Origin: an uncultured Pelagibacteraceae bacterium | GTDB taxonomy: Bacteria > Pseudomonadota > Alphaproteobacteria > Pelagibacterales > Pelagibacteraceae | Direction of reading: 5' to 3' | Assembly: GCA_902523895.1 (NCBI GenBank) | Contig: CABZAZ010000004.1 | Span: 32,491 to 96,490, forward strand | DNA length: 64,000 bases | Shown: positions 9,067 through 17,298 of the stretch, in pieces | How the letters are laid out: each line of letters begins with the position of its first letter | Numbering within the stretch: position 1 is the stretch's first letter | The notes under the pieces: model-generated | The model's input: the letters and a program-made list of their open reading frames with translations, nothing else | Told to the model about the DNA's origin: nothing | Databases searched by the model: none | Program-made: the position numbers and the translations under genes

Positions 9067-9476
9067 AAAAACAAAATGAAGTGGTTATATTTGAAAAGTT
9101 TAGAATAAAACCTTCACAAAAAGAAAAAAAGGAAATTGATGCCTTAAAAATGGAGTTTAAGGAAACTCCAATCAAAACCACTGGTGCCATGTTATTTCTA
9201 GCTGTTGCCACTCCATTTGCTGGGGAGGGTACCAAATTTTATAAAGAAACGGCATCTCAACTTGTAACAATATTTAAATCTTCAATTCGTGATGCTGCAA
9301 TAAGTGATGTTGGACAAAGTATAAGAAAAAAAAATAAAAAAGCTTATCAATATAATGAAGAAGAGATAAAAAAACTTATACTTAAACAGGAAAGTAGAAT
9401 TAAAAAAAAAGGTAGAATCGGTATTATGAAAAAACTTGTTACAGTATTAGGACTCGGCTATTTGCCATTTTTATGA
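9063..9476 (+). CDS. unknown protein starting with FEKFRIK motif
   Basis: A 137-residue protein. Residues 10-16 (FEKFRIK) resemble the FDKFRNK motif of the preceding gene. A hydrophobic stretch (TTGAMLFLAVATPF, about residues 39-52) and a hydrophobic C-terminal end are separated by a long basic helical region. It is translationally coupled to the genes on both sides (ATGA overlaps). Function not recognised. Confidence 0.58.
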   Translation: MKKQNEVVIFEKFRIKPSQKEKKEIDALKMEFKETPIKTTGAMLFLAVATPFAGEGTKFYKETASQLVTIFKSSIRDAAISDVGQSIRKKNKKAYQYNEEEIKKLILKQESRIKKKGRIGIMKKLVTVLGLGYLPFL

Positions 9477-9538
9477 TCGAAGTATTGATAGTTTTAGAAT
9501 TAACTTTTTTAACATATAAATTATTAAGCGATAATTAA
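9473..9538 (+). CDS. possible 21-residue hydrophobic peptide
   Basis: ATG at 9473 overlaps the stop of the preceding gene (ATGA) and gives MIEVLIVLELTFLTYKLLSDN before TAA. It is a single short hydrophobic helix. The tight overlap is the only argument for translation; it could be chance. Confidence 0.3.
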   Translation: MIEVLIVLELTFLTYKLLSDN

Positions 9539-9569
9539 TATAGATCCACTGTTTGGAAATAGATAGACT

Positions 9570-9641
9570 TTAAAAAAATAAATATTTATCTGCCATATAT
9601 AAAGCCCAAGCTATCGCAGCACCTGTAATAATATATTTCAT
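9570..9641 (-). CDS. possible 23-residue membrane peptide downstream of livM
   Basis: Starting 4 bp after the livM stop on the same strand, ATG at 9641 opens MKYIITGAAIAWALYMADKYLFF and ends in TAA at 9570. It is one hydrophobic helix with charged ends, the usual look of a small membrane peptide. The spacing suggests it is the last cistron of the liv operon. Too short for the ORF track; conservation in relatives would decide. Confidence 0.4.
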   Translation of the reverse strand: MKYIITGAAIAWALYMADKYLFF

Positions 9642-9645
9642 AATT

Positions 9646-11016
9646 TTATTTTATTTCTATTTTTTCAGGAAGTATACCCTTTGGTCTATACCTCATAATT
9701 AATAATAAACCTATTCCCATCATTAAAAATCTGAAATAAGGAACACTTTCAATTAAATGAACTTTCAAAAAATGTGTATCTTCTAAACCTGCTGTAGTTA
9801 GATTGACTAAATATAATCCAATTGGTGCTGCCTCAATCCATAAGAACCAAACTACGAAACCTCCAAGAATTGCTCCAAAATTGTTTCCACTTCCACCAAC
9901 AATAACCATTACCCAAATTAAAAAAGTGTATCGCAAAGGTCTATAGCTCCCTGGTGTAAATAATCCATCTTGTGTTACAAGCATAGCTCCTGCAATCCCA
10001 ACAATAGCTGAACCTAAAACAAAAATTAATAAATGTTGTTTAACTACATTTTTACCCATAGCGTTGGCAGCTTCTTCATTGTCTCTAATAGCTCTCATCA
10101 TTCTTCCCCAAGGAGAGTAAAGAGCTTTCTGAGTTAAGATTAAAAGAATAATCACAACAACTAAAAATAAACCTGAATAGCAAAGTTTTACAAATACTGA
10201 TGATCCTTCTATTACAAATTGATTAAGTGCTGTTTGTCTTTCTGTGATATCAGAAATCAAAGCTAATTTTCCTGAGTTAAATTTTTCAACTAGATTTATA
10301 AACCATTCTATTTCTTGTAAGTTAACTTCATATGGAGCAGGACGTTTTAATCCAATTACATTTTTAACACCTCTAGTTAGCCAATCTTCATGTTTTATAA
10401 TTGCTATTACTATTTCTGATATTAGTAATGTAGCTATTGCCAAATAATCAGCTCTTAAGCCTAATGCTACCTTGCCAATGACAAAGGCTAATCCACCTGC
10501 AAAGAAAGCTCCCACAATCCATGAAAAAATTATTGGAAGCCCTAGTCCACCTAGAAATCCAGTTCTTGCTGGATTTACTTCCTCAATTGCCTCAATACCA
10601 GGTTCAGAGACAAGTCGTATAATAATTATACCTCCAATAATAATTGCAGCAATTATATAATTTCTAATTTTAGATTTTTGATATCTTTTAAGAACAAATC
10701 TAACAGCTAAAACAATTCCAATAATAAGAAATAGACTTAATAGAATGTTGATACCCCCTGCACTCCAAGCCTCTTGAACTGGATTAACAGAAATTAAAAC
10801 TGCAGCTAGACCACCTAATGCGGTAAAGCCCATTATTCCAAAGTTAATTAAACCAGCATAACCCCATTGAATATTAGCGCCCATCGTCATGACAGCTGAA
10901 ATCAAACAAAGATTAAAAATAGATAAAGCAATATTCCAAGATTGAAATATACCAACAAGGATAATCAATCCCATCATAATACTGTAAGCTGCAATTACGT
11001 TTAAATTTTTTCTCAC
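9646..11016 (-). CDS. livM: branched-chain amino acid type ABC transporter permease LivM
   Basis: Inner-membrane permease of the LivM family, 456 residues with about ten hydrophobic segments. The conserved coupling region (GRMMRAIRDNEEAANAMG) and the later GGSGNNFGAILGG segment are intact. It is longer than the shortest LivM proteins because of an extra N-terminal-half segment (residues ~100-150) and a soluble loop (residues ~215-275). Its ATG overlaps the livH stop. It pairs with LivH and the LivG/LivF ATPases. Confidence 0.92.
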   Translation of the reverse strand: MRKNLNVIAAYSIMMGLIILVGIFQSWNIALSIFNLCLISAVMTMGANIQWGYAGLINFGIMGFTALGGLAAVLISVNPVQEAWSAGGINILLSLFLIIGIVLAVRFVLKRYQKSKIRNYIIAAIIIGGIIIIRLVSEPGIEAIEEVNPARTGFLGGLGLPIIFSWIVGAFFAGGLAFVIGKVALGLRADYLAIATLLISEIVIAIIKHEDWLTRGVKNVIGLKRPAPYEVNLQEIEWFINLVEKFNSGKLALISDITERQTALNQFVIEGSSVFVKLCYSGLFLVVVIILLILTQKALYSPWGRMMRAIRDNEEAANAMGKNVVKQHLLIFVLGSAIVGIAGAMLVTQDGLFTPGSYRPLRYTFLIWVMVIVGGSGNNFGAILGGFVVWFLWIEAAPIGLYLVNLTTAGLEDTHFLKVHLIESVPYFRFLMMGIGLLLIMRYRPKGILPEKIEIK

Positions 11017-12023
11017 AATATCTTTCCTTTAAATATTCCTGACGGACGATAAAGCAATACAATTACCAATATTGAAAAAGATACTGCAAATTTATAATCA
11101 GTTGAAAGTAACTGAATTAAACCATCAGGTTCCATGCTTTGTGGTAACACATACATAAAGAATTTCTTATATGCGTAAGTCAGAAGTATTTCAGAAAAAG
11201 CAATTACGTAACCTCCAAGGAAAGCTCCAAAAGGGTTACCAATTCCTCCAACTATAGCAGCAGCAAATATTGGGAGCATATTATTAAAATAAGTAAATGG
11301 TTTAAAACTTTTATCTAAACCATATAAAACTCCACCTATTGTCGCTAAAATTGCAGCTATCATCCACGTTATCATAACAATCTTTTTTGGATCTATTCCA
11401 GAAAGTAATGCTAAATCTTCATTGTCAGAGTAAGCTCTCATACTTTTTCCAGTTTTTGTTTTATTTAAAAACCAAAATAAAGTTGAAACTAAAATTATTG
11501 TGACAACAATTGTAATTACTTGAGTTGACTTAATAGCAAGTCCCTCGTTTAAACCTGTCATTTCCTTAAACTCATTAGCTCTAATCAAAAATTTCTCACC
11601 ATCAAAAAATCTTCTGTCCGATGGACCAATTATAATTCTTACTACTGCCTGGGTAACAAACATTACCCCTATACTCACCATTGCTAATTGAACTGGAGGA
11701 CTTTTATTTAGTCTGTAATATTTAAATACAAACTTATCAATAATTAGCATGTATAAACCCATAAACAAAATTGCAAAAGGTATTGCTAAAAGAGCAGTGG
11801 GTAAAAAACCAAGTGATAAGCCAATCGACTGAAAGTACCATGTAAAAAGTATGGCAACCATTGTGCCAAACGACATCATGTCTCCAGTTGCAAAATTTGC
11901 AAAACGCAATATTCCATAAATTAAAGTTACAAATATTGCTCCAATTGCTAATTGAGATCCATATGCAAGAGCAGGGACAAATATATAATTTAATAAAAGA
12001 ATTAATGCATTTAAAGCATCCAT
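11013..12023 (-). CDS. livH: branched-chain amino acid type ABC transporter permease LivH
   Basis: Second permease subunit, 336 residues. Typical LivH features: an N-terminal GAIFVTLIYGILRFANFATGD segment, the coupling-helix region (KSMRAYSDNEDLALLSGI) and the C-terminal GGIGNPFGAFLGG motif. It lies directly after livF (stop and start adjoining) and overlaps livM by 4 nt, so stoichiometric expression is likely. Confidence 0.92.
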   Translation of the reverse strand: MDALNALILLLNYIFVPALAYGSQLAIGAIFVTLIYGILRFANFATGDMMSFGTMVAILFTWYFQSIGLSLGFLPTALLAIPFAILFMGLYMLIIDKFVFKYYRLNKSPPVQLAMVSIGVMFVTQAVVRIIIGPSDRRFFDGEKFLIRANEFKEMTGLNEGLAIKSTQVITIVVTIILVSTLFWFLNKTKTGKSMRAYSDNEDLALLSGIDPKKIVMITWMIAAILATIGGVLYGLDKSFKPFTYFNNMLPIFAAAIVGGIGNPFGAFLGGYVIAFSEILLTYAYKKFFMYVLPQSMEPDGLIQLLSTDYKFAVSFSILVIVLLYRPSGIFKGKIL

Positions 12024-12731
12024 TTAACCACCTAGAAAAGAGCTTCTTACTCTTGGATCGTTTAATAATTCTTTACCTGTCCCTGAGTAACGATTTTCAC
12101 CAGTGACTAATACATATCCTCTATCAGAAATATTGAGAGCTTGCTTTGCATTCTGTTCAACCATCAAGATTGCAACATTTGTTTTTTTTACTTTTATAAT
12201 ATGATCAAAAAGTTCATCCATCACAATTGGAGAAACACCAGCAGTTGGCTCATCTAACATGAGTACAGATGGTTTAATCATCAGCGCCCTTCCTAACGCA
12301 ACTTGTTGTCTTTGACCTCCTGACAATTCTCCCACAAATTGTTTTCTTTTTTCATTCAAAATTGGGAAAAGATTATAAATTTCATCGATTACTTTTGTAT
12401 AGTCTTGATTTACTAGGAAAGCACCCATTTCTAAATTTTCCTCGACTGTCATTCCTGCAAATACATTTTTTGTTTGAGGCACAAATGAAATTCCCTCTTT
12501 CACTCTATCTTGTGGAGAAAGTTTTGAGATATCCTTACCATCAATAATTACAGAGCCTGATTTTAGATTTAGTAAACCTAACATTGCTTTCATCGCAGTC
12601 GATTTTCCAGCTCCGTTAGGTCCAAGGATAGATACTATTTCTCCTCTCTCAACATTAACAGAACATGAATTAATTATATCTGGACCCTTGCCATATCCAC
12701 CTGTCATGTTGTTCCCCTCAAAAAATGCCAT
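12024..12731 (-). CDS. livF: branched-chain amino acid type ABC transporter ATPase LivF
   Basis: A 235-residue cytoplasmic ABC ATPase. Walker A GPNGAGKST, signature LSGGQRQQVALGRAL, Walker B VLMLDEPTAG and the switch His (VEQNA region) are all present. It is the second ATPase of the liv operon, between livG and livH. Confidence 0.93.
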   Translation of the reverse strand: MAFFEGNNMTGGYGKGPDIINSCSVNVERGEIVSILGPNGAGKSTAMKAMLGLLNLKSGSVIIDGKDISKLSPQDRVKEGISFVPQTKNVFAGMTVEENLEMGAFLVNQDYTKVIDEIYNLFPILNEKRKQFVGELSGGQRQQVALGRALMIKPSVLMLDEPTAGVSPIVMDELFDHIIKVKKTNVAILMVEQNAKQALNISDRGYVLVTGENRYSGTGKELLNDPRVRSSFLGG

Positions 12732-12733
12732 AT

Positions 12734-13522
12734 TTAATTATCTTTCAGTTTTGAACCTCTGCCTAAATAACTTTCAATTACTCTTTCATCTTTTTTTGCA
12801 TCTTCTACCGAACCCTCAAATAAAACAGATCCTTCTGCCATAACAATTACTGGATCACATAATCTTCCTATAAAATCCATATCATGCTCAATCATACAAA
12901 ATGTATAGCCTTTCTCTTTGTTCAATTTCTCAATAGCAGTACCTAAATCTTTTAATAAAGTTCTATTTACTCCTGCACCAACTTCATCTAGTAAAACCAA
13001 TTTAGCATCCACCATCATTGTTCTACCTAATTCTAATAATTTTTTTTGCCCTCCAGATAGATTTCCAGCTAATTCATTCTTTAAATGACTTAAATTTAGG
13101 AAATCCACTACTTCCATCGCTTTTTCTTTTATTCGACTCTCTTCTTTTGCAACTAATCCAGGTTTTAGTAAAGCATTCATCAGCTTTTCCCCAGATTGAT
13201 TACCTGGTACCATCATCAAATTTTCTAATACTGACAAATTTGTAAATTCATGAGCTATTTGGAAAGTTCTTAGCAATCCTTTTGAAAATAATTCGTAAGA
13301 CGGAACATCAGTAATATCTTGATTATTAAATAAAACATTTCCACCAGATGATTTTAAATTTCCAGCAATTAAATTAAATAAAGTTGTTTTTCCAGAACCA
13401 TTGGGTCCTATTATGCCGGTTATAGTTCCTTTCTTTACTTTTAAAGAACAATTAGAAACAGCAGCCAATCCTCCAAAATATTTTGATAAATTTTTTATTT
13501 CTAAAATATTATCTCGCATCAC
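12734..13522 (-). CDS. livG: branched-chain amino acid type ABC transporter ATPase LivG
   Basis: A 262-residue ABC ATPase of the LivG type. Walker A GPNGSGKTT, signature LSGGQKKLLELGRTM and Walker B VLLDEVGAGV (catalytic Glu kept, Pro replaced by Val as in many LivG proteins), and MIEHDMDF for the switch His. First gene of the livG-livF-livH-livM operon; it follows the proC-like gene by 9 bp, so a common transcript is possible. Confidence 0.93.
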   Translation of the reverse strand: MMRDNILEIKNLSKYFGGLAAVSNCSLKVKKGTITGIIGPNGSGKTTLFNLIAGNLKSSGGNVLFNNQDITDVPSYELFSKGLLRTFQIAHEFTNLSVLENLMMVPGNQSGEKLMNALLKPGLVAKEESRIKEKAMEVVDFLNLSHLKNELAGNLSGGQKKLLELGRTMMVDAKLVLLDEVGAGVNRTLLKDLGTAIEKLNKEKGYTFCMIEHDMDFIGRLCDPVIVMAEGSVLFEGSVEDAKKDERVIESYLGRGSKLKDN

Positions 13523-13531
13523 TAATTTAGA

Positions 13532-14290
13532 TTATAATCTCTTATAAATTTTTCTTAGAGATTTTTCCAATAATCTGTAATAACCTGATCTTCTTAAATC
13601 ATTCACCCCTTGCCAATTTAATCCTCCTGGGGTTTGTTCATTGACTAAATTTTTTAATGGCTTATTTGAATTGGTCAGAGCTAATTCGGCTAAAGCCGAA
13701 TATAGCAAAGTTACATATTTTTGGGCATCTAATTTATTAACATTTTTTTTAATTAACCAATTAGATAAAATATTCAATAATTCATAAAATGAGGCCATAG
13801 TCCCTGAAATAGCCCAAAAATTTTTTGATAATTTCTCATTTTTAATTTCAATTGTTGTTCCAATTTTGTTAAAAAAATTCTTAACTTTTTTATTTGGGGG
13901 AAAAATCGCAACTGGGCCTTTTCCCGTTTTGATTGGCGGCATTGGAATAGCCCTTATAATAATTAATTTTTTTTTTATTAATTTTTTTAATTTTGCGTAC
14001 TTTGTTGTGGACATAAAACTGATAACAATTTGTTTTTGTTTAAAGATAAGTTTAGATAGTATCTTTTCGCCAACTTTAGGTAGAACTCCAATAAATATCC
14101 AATCTGATGCATCTATTACTTCTTGATTATTTTTAGCTATAGATATTTTCTTAAATTTCTTTTTTAGATATTTGGCTTTTTTTATATTTCTAGGTGAAAG
14201 AATAATTCTTGAATAAGAAATTTTCGATTTGCTAATTCCAGAAACAACATCCGAGGTAATATTGCCAGTTCCTATAAAACCTAAATTCAT
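13532..14290 (-). CDS. pyrroline-5-carboxylate reductase-like protein
   Basis: A 252-residue NAD(P)-dependent reductase of the ProC family. The N-terminal Rossmann motif reads GFIGTGNITSDVVSGI, and the C-terminal dimerisation region holds the family pattern EQTPGGLNWQGV. The length is close to ProC (about 270). It is more diverged and lysine-rich than a typical ProC, so it may be a paralogue rather than the main proline biosynthesis enzyme. It precedes the liv operon by a few bases. Confidence 0.78.
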   Translation of the reverse strand: MNLGFIGTGNITSDVVSGISKSKISYSRIILSPRNIKKAKYLKKKFKKISIAKNNQEVIDASDWIFIGVLPKVGEKILSKLIFKQKQIVISFMSTTKYAKLKKLIKKKLIIIRAIPMPPIKTGKGPVAIFPPNKKVKNFFNKIGTTIEIKNEKLSKNFWAISGTMASFYELLNILSNWLIKKNVNKLDAQKYVTLLYSALAELALTNSNKPLKNLVNEQTPGGLNWQGVNDLRRSGYYRLLEKSLRKIYKRL

Positions 14291-14337
14291 AAAATAATAT
14301 TAATTTAATTTAAATAAAAATTCTTTATAAATTTTAC

Positions 14338-14371
14338 CCAAAAAAAAACCCCCTCTTAAAAAGAGGGGGTT
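14338..14371 (-). terminator. Rho-independent terminator after the outer-membrane-like gene
   Basis: Perfect 11-bp stem AACCCCCTCTT / AAGAGGGGGTT (14347-14357 and 14361-14371) with a 3-nt loop. On the minus strand it is followed by eight or more U residues (the A run at 14339-14348), so it terminates the transcript of the minus-strand gene ending at 14404. Confidence 0.92.
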
Positions 14372-14403
14372 CAAATTAACTATTTAAACTATTTAGTTTT
14401 TCC

Positions 14404-15102
14404 TTAAAACGTTTTTCCTACAGATATTCCAACACTCGCACCAGTGATACCATCGGCTTTAACTTTTTTATTAGAATCATTTGCGTTTGTTAGTTCTGTT
14501 CCATCTATTTCCATATAAAGTGTTTCAACTCTAAAGAAAGCACCGTTATCCAGGTCTTGAGTATATCCTAGACCAACTGTGTAACCATCTAATGATGTAT
14601 TACCATATGAACCACCAGTTCCTAAACTTTCATCAGTGTTTACATCAACTTCCATGTAACCAACTTTAAGATAAACATTTTCTGTTGCATGTAATAATGC
14701 ATAGACAGTTGTTAAATCATCAAAATCAACTTGAACAGTGTTAGTTGCTTGTGAATCTTTCTGTTTTCCGTCAGTTGGAATGTTTTGAATGTTTTCTGTT
14801 GTTTCTGACTCTAATGCCATTGGAACATAATCTATTCCAATAGAAAACTTGTCATTAACTGCAGCTTCAACGAAGATAGAACCGTAACCGAATTCTCCTA
14901 CAGCTTCATCACCTTCTGCTGACGCTTTTTTCGTTACTGTTCCTGGACTAGCTCCACTTGAGTGTGCTCCAGAAAAGATCTCAGAAGCTTCATCAACTTC
15001 GAATACTCCAGCTTTAAGCGTTACACCGATTTTCACTTTCTCAGCTTGTGCACTAGAGAATGCGAACAGCATAAACGCAGCTATTGTTAAAAATTTCTTC
15101 AT
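14404..15102 (-). CDS. outer-membrane beta-barrel-like protein
   Basis: A 232-residue exported protein: signal peptide (about residues 1-20, ending SAQA), then alternating hydrophobic/polar strands, many Gly and aromatic residues, and a terminal Phe (GVSVGKTF), the usual signature for insertion by the Bam complex. A good Shine-Dalgarno (aaaggg) precedes the ATG and an excellent terminator follows, so it is an independently expressed, probably abundant gene. The exact role (porin-like or structural) is not deducible. Confidence 0.8.
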   Translation of the reverse strand: MKKFLTIAAFMLFAFSSAQAEKVKIGVTLKAGVFEVDEASEIFSGAHSSGASPGTVTKKASAEGDEAVGEFGYGSIFVEAAVNDKFSIGIDYVPMALESETTENIQNIPTDGKQKDSQATNTVQVDFDDLTTVYALLHATENVYLKVGYMEVDVNTDESLGTGGSYGNTSLDGYTVGLGYTQDLDNGAFFRVETLYMEIDGTELTNANDSNKKVKADGITGASVGISVGKTF

Positions 15103-15279
15103 AAATACCCTTTTTGTTTAAATGTTAATTTTCGATTTTCTACCACTAAAACAATGGTTTTTTAAGAAAATTTTTTCTCAATTTAGGATTTATTATCTAA
15201 AATTCAAAAATGTTGCAATAATACAACACAAAATTTCCTGTATTTTATGGTGTTTTGATTGTTGTTAAAAGTTTAAAAT

Positions 15280-15296
15280 AAACACTTTAAGTGTTT
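15280..15296. repeat. perfect 8-bp palindrome in the intergenic region
   Basis: AAACACTT-T-AAGTGTTT is a perfect inverted repeat located two bases ahead of the larger candidate RNA fold. It could be an operator for a dimeric regulator or the foot of an RNA hairpin. Nothing else argues for either. Confidence 0.4.
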
Positions 15297-15297
15297 A

Positions 15298-15429
15298 CAA
15301 ATATGGTTGGTTTGAAGAGAGATTTTTTAAAGCTGAGTTAGAAAAATATTTTATTAGTGAAGATAGTCCTTAAAAACCGGGAGCTAAAGATGGCTAAGAA
15401 GGACTATCAAATTAAATATACCATATTTG
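15298..15429 (+). ncRNA. candidate structured RNA with two nested 10-bp stems
   Basis: The 370-bp space between the outer-membrane-like gene and the TIGR03643-like gene holds an outer perfect 10-bp pairing, CAAATATGGT (15298-15307) with ACCATATTTG (15420-15429), enclosing an inner perfect 10-bp pairing, GATAGTCCTT (15362-15371) with AAGGACTATC (15399-15408). A small AGCU/GGCU pairing fits in the apical loop. The size (~130 nt) and rod shape recall regulatory RNAs such as 6S RNA, but I cannot show this; a cis-acting leader of the next gene is equally possible. Strand is assumed from the next gene. The rest of the space shows nothing else. Confidence 0.4.
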
Positions 15430-15471
15430 AAAGAAAATGCATTATCAATTTTTTTCAAATATAAGGGATTT

Positions 15472-15768
15472 ATGAAAAAAAAAGGTCACAGACCTTTAAC
15501 ACGCGTCAAAAATCCAGAGCCAAATGTAGAAGATCCAGATTGGGTCATTTGGGCTGCGTGGGCAGACAGGATCACCTTTGAGGAAATTGAAAAAAAAACT
15601 GGATATAAGGAATCTGATGTTATCAAAATAATGAGAAGGTCAATTAAACCCTCTTCATTTAGATTGTGGAGAAAAAGAGTAAATCAGAAAAGTATCAAGC
15701 ATAGAAAAAAATTTGAATATTCTAGAAAACTTATCACTAGTAAATTAAAAAAAAGAGATTATTTCTAA
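15472..15768 (+). CDS. TIGR03643-like small protein
   Basis: A short basic protein of about 98 residues with the conserved stretch DPDWVIWAAWADRITFEEIEKKTG and a basic C-terminal half (SSFRLWRKRV). This matches what I remember of the TIGR03643 family, of unknown function. The first half looks like a helix-turn-helix-like region (E-IEKKTGYKESDVIKIMRR), so DNA binding is plausible. The ORF track starts 15 residues earlier at 15427, but that would overlap the candidate RNA fold; the ATG at 15472 has an AAGGGA just upstream. It is followed closely by grxC. Confidence 0.72.
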   Translation: MKKKGHRPLTRVKNPEPNVEDPDWVIWAAWADRITFEEIEKKTGYKESDVIKIMRRSIKPSSFRLWRKRVNQKSIKHRKKFEYSRKLITSKLKKRDYF

Positions 15769-15771
15769 GTC

Positions 15772-16026
15772 ATGAAAAATATCATAATTTATACAGGTCC
15801 ATTTTGTAATTATTGCGATGCTGCAAAAAGATTACTCACTCGAAATAATGCTCCCTTTAAAGAAATTGATATTGCAACAGTTGATGGTGCAATGGATGAA
15901 ATGATTAAGAAAGCCAACGGAAAAAGAACCATCCCACAAATTTTTTTTGATGACCAACATATAGGTGGTTATGATGAAGTTAGAGCTTTAGAGAAAGAAA
16001 ATAAGTTACAAGAGATGTTAAAATAA
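15772..16026 (+). CDS. grxC: glutaredoxin 3
   Basis: An 84-residue thioredoxin-fold oxidoreductase that uses glutathione to reduce disulfides. The dithiol active site is C12-N-Y-C15. The TIPQIFFDDQHIGGYDE segment holds the cis-Pro and the glutathione-binding GG-D motif. It starts 3 bp after the preceding gene and converges with msrB, another thiol-redox gene. Confidence 0.93.
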   Translation: MKNIIIYTGPFCNYCDAAKRLLTRNNAPFKEIDIATVDGAMDEMIKKANGKRTIPQIFFDDQHIGGYDEVRALEKENKLQEMLK

Positions 16027-16029
16027 ATT

Positions 16030-16398
16030 TTATTTATTTTTAAAAGTCAAACAGATACCATTATTACAATATCTTTTACCGGTCGGTTGTGGCCCGTCAT
16101 CAAAAACATGCCCATGATGTGCTTTACAACTTTTACAATGATACTCTGTACGTGCATAACCTAATATATAATCTGTTTTTGTTTCAAATACATCTGGGAG
16201 TGATTCAAAAAACGATGGCCAACCTGAGCCACTTTCATATTTAGTTTTAGAATCAAATAACTTTACTCCACAATTTGCACAATGATAGCTTCCTTCACGT
16301 TTTTCATTATTCAATTCACTAGAACCTGGCGGTTCAGTTCCCTCTTCAAACATAACTAATTTTTGTTCTGCACTTAAATTTGAATTTTTTTTACTCAT
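16030..16398 (-). CDS. msrB: peptide methionine-(R)-S-oxide reductase
   Basis: A 122-residue MsrB domain that repairs oxidised methionine. Zinc ligands are visible as two CxxC pairs (C40/C43 and C88/C91), substrate-site GSGWPSF at residues 57-63, and the catalytic Cys at C111 in KRYCNNGIC. The segment after the catalytic Cys is slightly unusual: NNGIC instead of the more common NSASL, which adds a second Cys at 116 that might act as a resolving residue. Convergent with grxC. Confidence 0.93.
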   Translation of the reverse strand: MSKKNSNLSAEQKLVMFEEGTEPPGSSELNNEKREGSYHCANCGVKLFDSKTKYESGSGWPSFFESLPDVFETKTDYILGYARTEYHCKSCKAHHGHVFDDGPQPTGKRYCNNGICLTFKNK

Positions 16399-16402
16399 AC
16401 AA

Positions 16403-17296
16403 TTAAACTAATCTAGCACATGATTGATGTAAATAAGAATGTAATTCAACAAGTTTTTTAGAATCTTTATTGTAACCACCGCCTAAAACACCACAAAGAG
16501 GAATTCCTTGAGAAAAAAAATTTTCTGTAACAATTTCATCTCTTTTTTGAATGCCCTCATCAGAAACTTTTAGTTTTCCTAGTCTATCGTTGAAATGAAT
16601 ATCAACACCTGCAATATAAAATACAAAATCAAAATTTTCTTGATTTAATTGATTTAAATAAAATTTAAGTATCTTTAAATATTCTTTGTCTTCTAAATCG
16701 TTTTCAAGCTCTACATCACAATCACTAATTGATTTTTTTGCAGGATAATTTGATTTAGAGTGCATACTAAAAGTAAAAACATTTTTATTATCTTTAAAAA
16801 TATCAGAATTGCCATTTCCTTGATGAACATCTAAGTCTACAATTAAGATTTTTCCAGCTAATCCTCTATCTAATAAATAATAAGATGCTACTGCTACATC
16901 ATTAAAAACACAATAACCAGCACCACTCTGATAATTTGCATGATGACTACCACCAGCAGTATTACAAGCTACACCATAATTAATTGCTAACTTAGAGGCT
17001 AATACTGTGCCACCTGTTGCTATAAAAGATCTTTGAACTACACTGTCCACTAATGGAAACCCTATTTTTTTTATGCCAATTTCATCTAAAGTTTTATTTT
17101 TAATGTGATTAATATATTCCTCTGAATGAGCTCTCTTTAAAGTTTCAATTGAACAGGGGTAGGGTTCATAAAATTTTTTTACAATTTTTTTTCTAATTAA
17201 ATAATCTGCAAGATCACCAAATTTATTTATTGGAAATTTATGATCATCACCAATTTTAGCAAAATAATCTTTATGGTTAACGACTGGTAATTCCAT
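16403..17296 (-). CDS. histone deacetylase family protein
   Basis: A 297-residue arginase/deacetylase-fold hydrolase of the acetoin-utilisation / HDAC class. Active-site signatures are intact: the GGSHHANYQSGAGYCVFND stretch with the His pair, DLDVHQGNG with zinc ligands, AGVDIHFNDRLG and the GGGYNKD end. Substrates in bacteria are acetylated lysines or small acetyl-amides such as polyamines. It sits 2 bp downstream of the D-2-hydroxyacid dehydrogenase gene in a minus-strand run. Confidence 0.88.
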   Translation of the reverse strand: MELPVVNHKDYFAKIGDDHKFPINKFGDLADYLIRKKIVKKFYEPYPCSIETLKRAHSEEYINHIKNKTLDEIGIKKIGFPLVDSVVQRSFIATGGTVLASKLAINYGVACNTAGGSHHANYQSGAGYCVFNDVAVASYYLLDRGLAGKILIVDLDVHQGNGNSDIFKDNKNVFTFSMHSKSNYPAKKSISDCDVELENDLEDKEYLKILKFYLNQLNQENFDFVFYIAGVDIHFNDRLGKLKVSDEGIQKRDEIVTENFFSQGIPLCGVLGGGYNKDSKKLVELHSYLHQSCARLV

Positions 17297-17298
17297 TT

